DNA from: Deltaproteobacteria bacterium
GTDB taxonomy: Bacteria > Myxococcota_A > Polyangia > Polyangiales > Polyangiaceae
Length of the DNA stretch: 64,000 nt
NCBI GenBank assembly: GCA_016875405.1
Contig: VGRJ01000013.1
Location: forward strand, 1-64,000
Direction: 5' to 3'
Shown here: piece by piece, positions 37,649 to 47,940 of the stretch
Numbering within the stretch: the first letter of the stretch is position 1
Layout: each line of letters starts with the position of its first letter
The notes under the pieces: model-generated
The model's database searches: none
Told to the model about the DNA's origin: nothing
What the model saw: only the letters and a program-made list of their open reading frames with translations
Position numbers and translations under genes: made by a program

Positions 37649-40057
37649 ATGGTGACGCGCCGGCACGATGCGCGGGGCCTTCGAGGGAGCGGAGCGAGCC
37701 CTTCGTCGTGCACGCGATGGGTCCCCCTCGCCGCAGCCATGCTCGGCGCGGCCTGCCAACCCACGCGCACTCCGCTCGACCTCGCGGTGAAGATGCCGAA
37801 CGCGCCGCTCTCGGTCGAAGAGCGCAAGACGGGGCCTCGACTCGCGACGGTGAGTCGAGAAGGTGACCCCTCGGGTGCCGTGGCGATGGCCATCGTGTCA
37901 CCGCGCGCCGGGCTCGACGGGGGGGCCGCCTCGCGCACCATAGCGGCGCTCGTCGATGCGAGGCTGAGGGCGAGGAGCGTCGAGCCGGCGACGAGCTGGG
38001 ACGGCGCGGGCGTGCGTGTCGCGCTGTCACTCAGCGATTCGCTGGACGTCCAGCGCGCCGTGGAGCTGTTGAGAGACGCCCTGCATCGCCCCGTCGCGCT
38101 CGACGATGTCAACGCAGTCCGCAGAAGCCTCGAGTCGAGCGCGGGCCCCATGCTCGCAGCACCCTACGCGCCGCTCGCCCGTTGCACGGGTGAACCGGCG
38201 TCCGTCCCTGGGGAGGGCTTCGCGCTCGAGACGCAGAGCCTCGACGAGTTGCTCGCGAAGGCGCGCCGTCGAGGGGGGGTCGCCCTGGGAGCCGTCGGTA
38301 CGAGCGAGCGGACGGGCTCGCTCGCGCGTGCCGTCGATGACGGCGAAACCTGGTCCCTCGAGGAGCAGCCGCAGGCAAGGCGACCGCTCGTCGCGACGCA
38401 CTCGGTCACGGTGGCCGGACGCCCGAGCAACGAACCGCAGCTCGACGTGGCCGTCCCGCTCCGCGATCCGCGACGCGCGCTGCAGCTTGCGCTCCAAGAG
38501 GAGGTCGGACGATCGCCGCTCAGCGTGCGCCTCGTCCTCTCCGAGTCACCGTTTCGGCTTGCGCGCGTGGTGGCCTCGGCGCAAGGCGACGGCGGTTGCG
38601 TTCGACTCACCCTCGAAGCGAAGGGTGTCACGCGCTCGCGGTTGCCTCGCGCCGCAGCGGAGGCCCTCGCCGTCGCATCCGAGACGCTGAAGACCGACCT
38701 TGAGACGCCGCTCGAGCCGACCGTGGTCGCTCGCCAAATTCTCCGCTCGACGGACGCCGCGGCGACGGCGGAGCTCGCCGCGTGGTGGGCCCTCGCGGGC
38801 GCCGCCGCCGAAGAGGTCGAGCTCGAGACGAGCAGTGTCCTTGCCGTACCGGCCGAGCGCGGGGACATCGCAGGAACGTACGAGGAGCTTGAGGGGGCCT
38901 ATCGCTCCGAAATCGCGCTGGCAACGCAGCGGAGCCCGAGTCGCGATGCGGCCTCGCCGAAGCCTGACGAGCGGGTCGCGGTCGAGCGTGGCCAGGGAGA
39001 GAGCTGGCTCCTCATCGCCAACGAATGCGCCCTCGCGCGAGAAGGTGACTGGGATGCAGGGAGGAGCGCTCTCGTCGCAAGAATCGCCGCGAGCCCGGGC
39101 ACATTGGCTGGCGTCGTCCTCGAGCCGTGGGTCGAGCCGGCCGGCGTTGGGCTCCTCGCACGCACGCAGCAACTGCCTGGCGAGACGAGCGCCGCAACCG
39201 GGCGCCGCCTCGGCATGGTGGTCGGTGTTGCCCTGACGAGCCTCGCGACGCCTGAGGAGCGATTCGCTCGCACGAAGCTCGAAGCGCTACGCCTCCTCTC
39301 GACACCAAGCGCGAGACGCCTCGAAGGACTGCTGACAAGGCTCGAGGGCGCGGCGCCCTCATGGCTCCGACCGGATGGTCTACTCGAGCGACAGCTCGCG
39401 ACGACCGCAGAAGATGCCGAGGAGCGCTGGCGCGCCATGCTTCGCGAACCGTGGCGAGTGGCGATGATCGCGGCTCACGACGTAGACGAGTCTCCCGCAG
39501 CGTTCGGCGAGCTGAGGCGTTGGGTCGGACCTCCAGACGATGCCGGTTGCCAAGCCGCGCATTCGAACCGCACGACCGCACCGGCAGCCGCGCGGTGGGC
39601 CGCGCCGAGCCTCTCCCCTCATGCGTTTCTCGCGTTTCAGGCCGAGGGGCCGAGCGAGAGCGCGGTCGCCGAGGTGGTGGTCGCCCACCTCGCGAGCGTC
39701 TCTCAACGCGTGGCGGCCGAGAGTCGGGCGGTGCTCGTCGGGGCGCCTCGTCGGCCGACGGTCGTCGTGGAGATCGTAGCCTCGGGGGCTGAACGAGACG
39801 CGGCGCTGGGAGCGTGGCACCGCGAGCTCGAGTCGCTCAGGACCGGCGCGCTCTCCGAAGACGAACTCAGGAAGGCGCAGCTCCTCGTGAATCGCGAACA
39901 CGTGCGCGCGCTCGAGAGTCCACGCGGTCGCATCTCTGCGCTCTGGCGAGGGGATCGCGTGACCCCGGTGTCGCACTCGGAGGTTCGTGAGTGGCTCGGG
40001 CGTCACCTCACGAAAGACCGCATTCAAGTCCTCACCGGAGACCCCGAGCTTCCGTGA
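37649..40057 (+). CDS. Lipoprotein with M16 peptidase-like fold, apparently lacking the HXXEH zinc motif
   Basis: Lipobox MLGAAC; C-terminal ELESLRTGALSEDELRKAQLLVNREHVRALESPRGRISALW..YLxxxLTKDRIQVLTG-type M16 pattern. Confidence 0.5.
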   Translation: MVTRRHDARGLRGSGASPSSCTRWVPLAAAMLGAACQPTRTPLDLAVKMPNAPLSVEERKTGPRLATVSREGDPSGAVAMAIVSPRAGLDGGAASRTIAALVDARLRARSVEPATSWDGAGVRVALSLSDSLDVQRAVELLRDALHRPVALDDVNAVRRSLESSAGPMLAAPYAPLARCTGEPASVPGEGFALETQSLDELLAKARRRGGVALGAVGTSERTGSLARAVDDGETWSLEEQPQARRPLVATHSVTVAGRPSNEPQLDVAVPLRDPRRALQLALQEEVGRSPLSVRLVLSESPFRLARVVASAQGDGGCVRLTLEAKGVTRSRLPRAAAEALAVASETLKTDLETPLEPTVVARQILRSTDAAATAELAAWWALAGAAAEEVELETSSVLAVPAERGDIAGTYEELEGAYRSEIALATQRSPSRDAASPKPDERVAVERGQGESWLLIANECALAREGDWDAGRSALVARIAASPGTLAGVVLEPWVEPAGVGLLARTQQLPGETSAATGRRLGMVVGVALTSLATPEERFARTKLEALRLLSTPSARRLEGLLTRLEGAAPSWLRPDGLLERQLATTAEDAEERWRAMLREPWRVAMIAAHDVDESPAAFGELRRWVGPPDDAGCQAAHSNRTTAPAAARWAAPSLSPHAFLAFQAEGPSESAVAEVVVAHLASVSQRVAAESRAVLVGAPRRPTVVVEIVASGAERDAALGAWHRELESLRTGALSEDELRKAQLLVNREHVRALESPRGRISALWRGDRVTPVSHSEVREWLGRHLTKDRIQVLTGDPELP

Positions 40058-40069
40058 ACGTGCGCATCG

Positions 40070-40546
40070 TCACTGAGGCACCGGGAAGCGCTGACCAAAC
40101 AGGTTGAGCTCGACGGGCTCCGTATCGTCCAAGAGCGGCGCGATCGAGAGCTGCGCGCTTCGCGAGAAGCGGGCCTCATAGCGGCGTTCCTTGACGCTCA
40201 CGCAGAGCACGCCGTCGACTTCGACGTGAAGCGTCTCGGCGTCTAGCCGCTCGCGCCCTCCGTCACTGAGCTCGACCTCTCCAGAAGCGGGGTCGAACCT
40301 GACGACGAAGAATGGCGTCGACTCGACGGTCAGGTAGCACCAGTCGTACCCGTTCACGAGCACGTAACGACCGTCGTCCGGATGCCGGGCGACCCAGCTC
40401 GCGAAGGCCGCCGCAAGACCCGCGTGCTCGACCGGCGCGCCCTCGTGAAAGAAGCGACCATGCCGATCGAGGACGATGCTGCTCTCGCGCGAGCGCCCCT
40501 CCGGGGGCGGAAGGCGAAAGAACTCGGGATGATCGCCGGGCTTCAT
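40070..40546 (-). CDS. DUF1285-like protein
   Basis: IVLDRHGRFFHEGAPVEHAGLAAAFASWVARHPDDGRYVLVNGYDWCYLTVESTPFFV. Confidence 0.6.
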   Translation of the reverse strand: MKPGDHPEFFRLPPPEGRSRESSIVLDRHGRFFHEGAPVEHAGLAAAFASWVARHPDDGRYVLVNGYDWCYLTVESTPFFVVRFDPASGEVELSDGGRERLDAETLHVEVDGVLCVSVKERRYEARFSRSAQLSIAPLLDDTEPVELNLFGQRFPVPQ

Positions 40547-40579
40547 CGGGCAATGCTAGCCTCGAGGGGCTTGAGTGAA

Positions 40580-41317
40580 ATGAAGCACCCCGAGGACCTC
40601 GCGGCAACGCGCCGCTACTACGACGAGTTCTCGCGGCGGTATGACGCCGAGCGCGGCGGTCGCGTGGCGGACGGCTACCATGACCTCATCGATGATCTCG
40701 AAATCGACTTCCTGCGGCGCTTCGCCACCGGAGGCGACGTGCTCGAGGTCGGATGCGGGACGGGGCTCTTGCTCGAGCGCATCGGGACCTTTGCGGCGCA
40801 CGCGAGCGGGATCGACCTCTCGCCGGGGATGCTCGCGAGCGCACGGGCGCGGGGGCTCGATGTCTCGGAAGCGAGCGCGACGGCCCTCCCCTTCCCGGAC
40901 GAGACCTTCGACGTCACCTGCTCGTTCAAGGTCCTCGCTCACATCGCCGAGATCCGCGTGGCCCTCGCCGAAATGACGCGGGTCACCCGCCGAGGAGGCA
41001 CCGTCGTCGCGGAGTTCTACAACCCCCGCAGCCTGCGCGCGCTGGCGAAGCGGCTCGCTCCCCCTGGAAAGATCGGGGCTCGAACGACCGAAGCCGAGGT
41101 CTACACGCGGTTCGACACGCCACTCGAAGCGGGCCGACACATGCCTCGCAACACGCGGCTCGTCGCGCGTCGCGGCGTGCGTATCGTAACGCCAGCCGCG
41201 AAGGCGCTTAGGCTCCCGATCGTCGGGCGTGCCTTGCGTCGCGCCGAGTGGTCTCTCTGCGATTCCCCGCTCGCCGAGTTCGCCGGGTTCTGGATCGGCG
41301 CGTTCCGAAAAGACTGA
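40580..41317 (+). CDS. Class I SAM-dependent methyltransferase
   Basis: GGDVLEVGCGTGLLLERIG...GIDLSPGMLASARARG...ALPFPDETFDVTCSFKVLAHI. Confidence 0.9.
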   Translation: MKHPEDLAATRRYYDEFSRRYDAERGGRVADGYHDLIDDLEIDFLRRFATGGDVLEVGCGTGLLLERIGTFAAHASGIDLSPGMLASARARGLDVSEASATALPFPDETFDVTCSFKVLAHIAEIRVALAEMTRVTRRGGTVVAEFYNPRSLRALAKRLAPPGKIGARTTEAEVYTRFDTPLEAGRHMPRNTRLVARRGVRIVTPAAKALRLPIVGRALRRAEWSLCDSPLAEFAGFWIGAFRKD

Positions 41318-41324
41318 GGCGCCG

Positions 41325-42245
41325 CTAGAACGAGGCGCCCGCGCCGACGAGGACGCCCGAGTCGAGCGGCATGACGATCGGGCGGATCGACGCCGCGGGC
41401 TTCTCCCTGCGCCGGGTCACCCGCTCCTCCGGGACAAACGCGACGTTCGCCTCGACGATGCCAGCAATGACGAGCGCCGAGGTGAGGCCAACCGAGACCC
41501 AATTCGTCGTCCGCGCGATCTCGAATCCGGTCCGCGCGGCGTCGCAATCATCGACCGCGCAGTTTGCCGCGGCGTAGTGCTGAGCGGCGAGGTGCGTCGC
41601 GACCGAAGCCGCGACCCCCGCAAGCTCGGCTGCCGCGAAGAACGCGCCGAGCCCGACGCTGCCATTCTGAAATTGCCCGACCCCGAAGGGCGCAAAGGCG
41701 ACGAGCCTCGAGCGGCGCGTGAGGGTCGTCTCCTCCACGATACGCGCGGTGGATGTGGACTTGCGCTGGCGTTCGAGTTCGAGCTCTCGCTCGCGCTGCT
41801 CGCGATCGACGAGCTCTTGCCGCTCGCGGAGGACCTGCTGTCGGAGCGCGTCGAGCTCGGCCGCGTTCGCCCGAGCGACCGTCGCGAACCGCTGTACGAC
41901 GGGCTCGGGGAACTGGCCGACCGGCAGCTCGTAGAATGGGTCCGCGCGAAACTGCGAGAGGATGGCGGCGTCTGCCTCGCCCCCACGCCCGAGGGCGAGC
42001 AGGCTCGCAGCATAGAGCGGTCGCGCCGACTGCTGGAGCTCACGGCGCCGAGCCGAATCGGGCGCCTTGGGGTCGCTCGGCTCGGCGAGCACTCGAGCGA
42101 GAACCTCGACGGCTCTCTCGTATTGGCCCCCGCCGAAGAGATTCCGTCCGACCTCGAGGTCCGAACGCGTGTCGGCGTTGGCGTGGACCGAGTAGCTCCA
42201 CCCCACGAAGAGCACGACGATGGCGAGGACGCGCGGGCGCAACAA
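41325..42245 (-). CDS. Exported TPR-containing hypothetical protein
   Basis: Signal peptide; LEVGRNLFGGGQYERAVEVLARVLAE; coiled REQRERELELERQRK and C-terminal membrane-like segments. Confidence 0.6.
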   Translation of the reverse strand: MLRPRVLAIVVLFVGWSYSVHANADTRSDLEVGRNLFGGGQYERAVEVLARVLAEPSDPKAPDSARRRELQQSARPLYAASLLALGRGGEADAAILSQFRADPFYELPVGQFPEPVVQRFATVARANAAELDALRQQVLRERQELVDREQRERELELERQRKSTSTARIVEETTLTRRSRLVAFAPFGVGQFQNGSVGLGAFFAAAELAGVAASVATHLAAQHYAAANCAVDDCDAARTGFEIARTTNWVSVGLTSALVIAGIVEANVAFVPEERVTRRREKPAASIRPIVMPLDSGVLVGAGASF

Positions 42246-42295
42246 TCGAGCCGTAACGCAAATTCGACGCCGCCACCATCACAGGCGAAGCGCCA

Positions 42296-43282
42296 TCAGC
42301 GCCGGAGGAGCGCGACCGCGCCGATCTCGCGACGATGGGCCATCAGGTGGCGCATGCGGAGCGGGGCGAGACCCAGCTCCTCGAGTCGCTTCCCGAGGCT
42401 CGGCAATTCGGACACGAATGACCAGTCGTTCAACTTGAGCGTCAGCACGGCACCACGAAGGCCGCGCCGGATCGCAGGGAGCAGCCGGGAGAGCTCGTGA
42501 ATCACGACCTGTGGCGCCAGGTTCATGTCGGAGACGAGCCAGTCCACGTGCGCCGGCAAGGACTCCCAGCGCAGCGCGCTCACCTTCGTCGCGAGGTGAT
42601 GGACGCGCGCGCCGGAGGGCCCGACGTACGCGAGGACACCGGGGTCCATGGCCGCGGGATCGACGCCGTACACGGTCACGCCGCGTATCGCCAATGCGAG
42701 GGCAGCGCCGCCGGGAGCGCTCCCGAGCTCGACCGCGACATCGCCGACGCGGATCGGGAGGTCGGCCCACCGAATCATCTCCTCGATCTTCGCGAACGCG
42801 CGCGACGGAGACTCGCTTGGCATCGCGACCTCGAAGTCTCCACCGGGCACGGCGAGGTGATTCGCTCCTGCTCGATGGAGCCCGCCCCACGCAGGCTCTC
42901 CGTCTGCGACGACCACGTCAGCCACGAGGTCGCCGTGCGACGCAGCTCCGAGCGGAGCCACCGACGCGAGTTCATGACGCCAGGGAACGAGGTCGGGGCG
43001 CTCCTCTTGGTCGCGTCCGAACACGTGGATTCGTTGCACTCCGAGGGGTGCGAGGGTCCGAACGGCGTCGGCAGGGGTGCGAAACGCACCGAGGGATTTC
43101 CCCCAGACGCGCGCGAAAGCAGAGCCCGGCTCGTCCTCGGGCGTCACCGAGCGGGTCGACTTGAAGGTAACGAGCCCAGGCCGCGAGTACGAGAACCGAA
43201 GCTCCGGCCGACGATGGGCGACGTCGAGCTTGAGGGCACGCTCGATCCCCGGGAGACACGTCGCGAAGACGAAGTCTGGCAT
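42296..43282 (-). CDS. RlmM-like 2'-O-ribose rRNA methyltransferase family protein
   Basis: VAVELGSAPGGAALALAIRGVTVYGVDPAAM...VDWLVSDMNLAP...LRGAVLTLKLND. Confidence 0.7.
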   Translation of the reverse strand: MPDFVFATCLPGIERALKLDVAHRRPELRFSYSRPGLVTFKSTRSVTPEDEPGSAFARVWGKSLGAFRTPADAVRTLAPLGVQRIHVFGRDQEERPDLVPWRHELASVAPLGAASHGDLVADVVVADGEPAWGGLHRAGANHLAVPGGDFEVAMPSESPSRAFAKIEEMIRWADLPIRVGDVAVELGSAPGGAALALAIRGVTVYGVDPAAMDPGVLAYVGPSGARVHHLATKVSALRWESLPAHVDWLVSDMNLAPQVVIHELSRLLPAIRRGLRGAVLTLKLNDWSFVSELPSLGKRLEELGLAPLRMRHLMAHRREIGAVALLRR

Positions 43283-43284
43283 GA

Positions 43285-45168
43285 CTAGCCGGGCCACGGG
43301 ACCGCAACGGACGTCCCCGCGTTCAAGGTGATCGATTGCCGCCTGTTTCCCGGCGCAAAGGTGCAAGTCGTCGAGCGCTGCACATCGCTCATCTTCGCTA
43401 TCACGCTCGCGCCCGCGCCGAAGACGAGCCCGTTGTCACAGGTGACGCGCGCCGCAGCCGGCCCACCTGAGAGCGTCACGCGAGCGTCGTTGTACCCGAG
43501 CGCGACCGTGAAGGTCTGCACCTGCGAGGGGTCGTTTCGAGGAGGCTCGACGACCGCGACGGATACCGACGTGGAGGAGCAGCACGCGTTCCCATCCGGC
43601 ATGAACCCAACGAGCTCGTGCGTCCCCGGTGCGAGCTCGAACGTACGACCGAACCAACTCGTCTCGACGCCATCGAGGCGAAGCTTTGCCCCTGCAGGGA
43701 TGACCGCGACGCGAACTTTTCGAAGGGCCGACGAGCGCTTGGCGTCGCCTGAGGCACGCGGACTAGCAGTCCCGTGCGGCGCTGGGCCGGAAGCGGCATC
43801 GACCGCGACGCGCGACGCACCCTCGCCTTTCGGATCGGAGGGCAGCCCGGCGCTGGGCTCGAGGACGGAGGCGACGTCCCTGGGCGCAGCTCCGCGGTCG
43901 GCCGCATCGCTTGAACGAGGCGCCTCCGCAACCGCGGCGACCACGCGTCCCGCGCGGACGGCGCGGGCGATCGCGAAGGACACCGATCCGAGGACGATGG
44001 CCCCGGCGGCGAGGACGGCGACTCGGGTGGCCCCTCGCTCGATCGTCTGCCTACGCCCGAGCGCGCTCACGCGCTTCAGGATCGCGAGGTCGCCGGGGGC
44101 GAGCGCGAGCGCCCGGTTGAAATCCGCCGCGGCCCCGTGAACATCGCCCTCCTTCCGCGCAGCCTCTCCGCGCTCGAGCAGGCGCGGCAAGAGCGAGTCG
44201 AGGTGACGCGCGCGAAAGTCGTCTGGCTCGTCGAAGAACTCGTCGAGACACCGAGAGAAATCGACCGCACCGAGCGCAGCCAGCTCGGCGCCGATCGCCG
44301 CACCGAACTCGGCCGCAGACGCGTAGCGCTGCCCGGGTTCGAGCATCAACGCCTTGGCCACGATCCCAGCCCAACGGCCTCCGACTTCGGGACGCTCGGA
44401 GTCCGCAGGCTCGTAGTCGCCGCCGAGCACGCGGCGTAGGACCTGAGCCGGGTTCGAGCCTTGAAAGGGCAGATGCCCGACGAGGCACTCGTAGAAAAGG
44501 ACACCAAGCGCGAACACGTCGGTCATCGGCGCGATGACGCCGCCCTCGATCTGCTCGGGCGCCATGTGCGCCGGTGACCCGAGGATCTGCCCCGTCGAGG
44601 TGACGCCCTGCGCATCGAGCACCTTCGCGATGCCGAAGTCCGTGAGTTTGATGCGCACACGAGCGGAGGCTCCGCCGAGCCCTTCACGAGGAGCCGACGG
44701 GCGCTCGGAGCCGAGCGCGAGATCGACGAGCACGTTCTCCGGCTTGATGTCGCGATGGATCACCCCGGCGGCGTGCGCGTGGTCGACGGCTTCGCAGAGC
44801 TGAGCCGCGACAACCGCCGCGACCTCGGGTGGCAGGGCACCGTGCTCGTCGAGCACCTTGCGCAGCGTCGTCCCGCGGATGAGCTCGACGACGAGATACC
44901 GCTCCTCATCGGCCTCGTCGGAGACATCGTAGACATCAACGATCCCCGGGTGGCGGAGCTTCGCGACGGCGCGCGCCTCAGCGACGAAGCGCTCCCGCAC
45001 CTCGGCGTTGTCGCGCAGGTGATGGTGGATGAGCTTGACCGCCACCTCGCGCCCCAGGCGAGCGTCGCGCGCGCGGTAGACGGTGGCCATGCCGCCGTGG
45101 CCGAGCTCTTCGAGAATCTCGTATTTCTCGAGCGTAGGGAGACGATGCGCCGGAGCGCGAACGCTCAC
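43285..45168 (-). CDS. Serine/threonine protein kinase with TM segment and PEGA-like extracytoplasmic region
   Basis: GHGGMATVYRARD, VAVKLI, HRDIKPENVLVD, DFGIAKVLD, HMAPEQIEGG; GTG start. Confidence 0.93.
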   Translation of the reverse strand: MSVRAPAHRLPTLEKYEILEELGHGGMATVYRARDARLGREVAVKLIHHHLRDNAEVRERFVAEARAVAKLRHPGIVDVYDVSDEADEERYLVVELIRGTTLRKVLDEHGALPPEVAAVVAAQLCEAVDHAHAAGVIHRDIKPENVLVDLALGSERPSAPREGLGGASARVRIKLTDFGIAKVLDAQGVTSTGQILGSPAHMAPEQIEGGVIAPMTDVFALGVLFYECLVGHLPFQGSNPAQVLRRVLGGDYEPADSERPEVGGRWAGIVAKALMLEPGQRYASAAEFGAAIGAELAALGAVDFSRCLDEFFDEPDDFRARHLDSLLPRLLERGEAARKEGDVHGAAADFNRALALAPGDLAILKRVSALGRRQTIERGATRVAVLAAGAIVLGSVSFAIARAVRAGRVVAAVAEAPRSSDAADRGAAPRDVASVLEPSAGLPSDPKGEGASRVAVDAASGPAPHGTASPRASGDAKRSSALRKVRVAVIPAGAKLRLDGVETSWFGRTFELAPGTHELVGFMPDGNACCSSTSVSVAVVEPPRNDPSQVQTFTVALGYNDARVTLSGGPAAARVTCDNGLVFGAGASVIAKMSDVQRSTTCTFAPGNRRQSITLNAGTSVAVPWPG

Positions 45169-46595
45169 TCGACCACCTTCACCTGGATGGCGTTGGTCGT
45201 ACCGGACACGCCGACGGGCGCGCCGAACACGGCGACGAAGGAGTCCCCCGGCGTGACCATCCCGTTCGCGAGCAAGAGGGCGTGGGCGCGCTTGATCATC
45301 TCGTCCGAGTCACGAAGGTGCTCGATATAAATCGGGACCACGCCCCAGAGCAGGCAGAGCTGGCGGAGCGTCTTCGAGTTCGGCGACAGACCGATGATCG
45401 GCGCCGACGGACGCGCCCCCGAGGCAAAGCGCGCGGTGAGTCCGCTCTCGGTAAAGGCGACGAGGACCTTCGCCCCAACGGAGTTGGTGATGTCGCAGGC
45501 ACCGCGCGCCACGGACTCGGCGATGCGCGTGCGGTCAGAGAGCGGCCGCACGACTGCGGCAGGTCGATAAAACGCGCTCTGCTCGGCCTCGAGGACGATC
45601 CGATGCATCATGCGAACGACCAGCGCGGGGTGCTTTCCCATCGCGGTCTCGCCCGAGAGCATCACTGCGTCGGCACCATCGAACACTGCGGTCGCGACAT
45701 CGCTCGCCTCGGCCCGCGTCGGGCGCTGGGAGGTCACCATGGACTGCATCATCTCCGTCGCGACGATCGCGGGGCGTTGATGCTGTCGCGCGAGGCCGAG
45801 GATCTTTCGCTGGATGACCGGCACGTGCTCGGGGCTGAACTCGACGCCTAGATCGCCGCGCGCGACCATCACTGCGTCCGAGGCGAGCACGATCGCCTCG
45901 AGGTGCTCGATCGCCTGCGGGGTCTCGAGCTTCGCGACGACCGGCGTCGGACGTCCCCACGCTTCGCAGATGTCGCGGACGAGACGCACCTCGGCCGCCG
46001 TCCGAACGAACGAGAGCGCGACGTAGTCGACCCCCTGCGAGAGCCCAAACGAGAGGTCCTGTTTGTCCTTCTCCGTCAGCGACTCGATGCGCACGCGGTC
46101 GGCGGGGATGTGGACGCCAACCTTGTCGCGTAGCGTCCCCGCCTGCGTACAGCGCGCACGGACCTTCCCGCCGCCGACCTCGATGACCTCGACGTTGACG
46201 CGACCGTCATCGAGCAAGAGCACGTCGCCGACCCGGAGATCCTCGGCGAGGCCGCGATAATGGATGAGGACGGTCCCCTCCGGTGCGAGCGTGTTGGCCG
46301 AATCGGTCTCGGCGAGCCATACCTCGGCATCGAGCGCGATCTCGAGCGTACCGCCATCGAAGCGGCCCGTTCGGATCTTGGGTCCGCAGAGGTCTTGGAG
46401 GATCGCGACCTCGCGACCGCAGCGCTCCGCCGCGGCGCGGACCCGGCGGATCCGCTCGGCGTGCTCTTCGTGGCTGCCGTGCGAGAAATTGAGTCGAGCG
46501 ACGTTCATGCCGGCCTCGATCAACTCGACGAGCGCCTCGGGCGAGTCCGAAGCAGGTCCGAGGGTGCAGATGATCTTCGCTAGCCGCGTCGCCAC
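45165..46595 (-). CDS. pyk: Pyruvate kinase
   Basis: RLAKIICTLGPASDSPEALVELIEAGMNVARLNFSHGSHEEH; MVARGDLGVEFSPEHVPVIQRKI; DAVMLSGETAMGKHP. Confidence 0.95.
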   Translation of the reverse strand: MATRLAKIICTLGPASDSPEALVELIEAGMNVARLNFSHGSHEEHAERIRRVRAAAERCGREVAILQDLCGPKIRTGRFDGGTLEIALDAEVWLAETDSANTLAPEGTVLIHYRGLAEDLRVGDVLLLDDGRVNVEVIEVGGGKVRARCTQAGTLRDKVGVHIPADRVRIESLTEKDKQDLSFGLSQGVDYVALSFVRTAAEVRLVRDICEAWGRPTPVVAKLETPQAIEHLEAIVLASDAVMVARGDLGVEFSPEHVPVIQRKILGLARQHQRPAIVATEMMQSMVTSQRPTRAEASDVATAVFDGADAVMLSGETAMGKHPALVVRMMHRIVLEAEQSAFYRPAAVVRPLSDRTRIAESVARGACDITNSVGAKVLVAFTESGLTARFASGARPSAPIIGLSPNSKTLRQLCLLWGVVPIYIEHLRDSDEMIKRAHALLLANGMVTPGDSFVAVFGAPVGVSGTTNAIQVKVVE

Positions 46596-46710
46596 GGGCC
46601 GAGGATGGCATAGCGCGGCGGGGGTCGGAAGGGATGTTGCGCTTGACCCGGGCCGCGCCGTCCTCCAAAAGCGGTCCATGTTCTCCCGCGACCAGGAGGG
46701 GCGAGCGGTC

Positions 46711-47931
46711 ATGGCCGGTCGCTCGATCGGCGAGCTGCTCGATTCGGTCGGGGTTCCGACGCCCGCCTACGTGTACGACCTCGGGGCGATGGCTGACGAG
46801 GCGCGCGAGCTATCCGATGGCTTCGGGGGTCAGCGCTTCCTCATCGCCTACGCGGTGAAGGCAAACACCGCGGGCTCCGTCCTGCGCACCCTCGTGGACG
46901 AGGGCTGCGGCGCAGAGGTTGGCTCCGCTGGCGAGCTCGCGGTCGCGCAAGGAGCCGGCGTCGCACCGGACCGCGTGCTCCTGTCCGGAATGGCCAAGAG
47001 CATCGACGCCCTCGACCGCGCCATCGGCGCCGGGAGCGAAGGGATCCTCGCCATCCAGGTCGACGCGGTGGGCGAGCTCGCCACGATCGCCGCTCGCGCC
47101 CGGGCCATCGGACGGGTGGGACGGGTCGCGCTTCGGCTCAACCCGGGCGTCCTCGCCGATACGCATGAAGCGATCGCCACCGGACACGACGACGCCAAGT
47201 TCGGGATCGCGCTCGACGACGTCGGGGCCGCGCTCGGGGCGCTCGAGGCGACGGCAGGCGCGCTCAAGCTCGTGGGCGTCGGTGGGCACGTCGGCTCACA
47301 GCTGACGCGCCTCGACGATTACCTCGATGGAGCGAGACCTCTGCTCGACGTCGCGGCGTCGCTGCGAGGCCTCGAGTTCGTCGACCTCGGCGGGGGATTC
47401 GGCATCGATTACGGCGCCGGGTGCCCGGTCCGGCCTCGAGATTTCGCGAACGCGGCGACGAGGCTTGTGCGTGAGCGGCTCGGGAGCGCGCTCACCTTGG
47501 TGGTCGAGCCAGGACGCTCGCTCGTCGGACCACACGGAGCGCTCGTGGCCTCGGCGGTCGCGCGCAAGGTGAGCGGCGCGCGACGGTGGCTCGTGCTCGA
47601 CGCCGGCATGACGGACCTATTAAGGCCCGCTCTTTACGGCGCACGTCATCGCATCGAGCCGCTCGACGCACTCCCGGTCGAGGAGACGCAGGGTTGGCGC
47701 GTCGTAGGTCCGGTGTGCGAGTCGACCGATGACTTCGGGGAGTACCCGCTTGGCGACGCCCCACCTGAGCGCGTGGTCATCCGCGACGCGGGCGCGTATG
47801 GCTTCACCATGGCGAGCCAGTACAATGGGCGCTCGTTGCCGACCGAGGTGTTCCTTCACCCGTCGGGGACGGTCACCGTCAGTCGCGCCGGGGCCGAGGG
47901 CGAGTGGGTCCGCGAGCGCCTCGGGGCCTGA
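46711..47931 (+). CDS. lysA: Diaminopimelate decarboxylase
   Basis: FLIAYAVKANTAGSVLRTLVDEGCGAEVGSAGEL; HVGSQLT; CESTDDFGEY. Confidence 0.93.
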   Translation: MAGRSIGELLDSVGVPTPAYVYDLGAMADEARELSDGFGGQRFLIAYAVKANTAGSVLRTLVDEGCGAEVGSAGELAVAQGAGVAPDRVLLSGMAKSIDALDRAIGAGSEGILAIQVDAVGELATIAARARAIGRVGRVALRLNPGVLADTHEAIATGHDDAKFGIALDDVGAALGALEATAGALKLVGVGGHVGSQLTRLDDYLDGARPLLDVAASLRGLEFVDLGGGFGIDYGAGCPVRPRDFANAATRLVRERLGSALTLVVEPGRSLVGPHGALVASAVARKVSGARRWLVLDAGMTDLLRPALYGARHRIEPLDALPVEETQGWRVVGPVCESTDDFGEYPLGDAPPERVVIRDAGAYGFTMASQYNGRSLPTEVFLHPSGTVTVSRAGAEGEWVRERLGA

Positions 47932-47940
47932 CTCGGCCCC
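47923..47940. terminator. Candidate bidirectional hairpin between convergent lysA and helicase-associated genes
   Basis: GGGGCC-tgactc-GGCCCC; lysA stop TGA lies in the loop. Confidence 0.4.

Noticed and set aside
36496-38151. 551-aa minus-strand ORF
   Set aside because: Antisense to two lipoprotein genes; Arg/Ala-rich translation typical of a false ORF.
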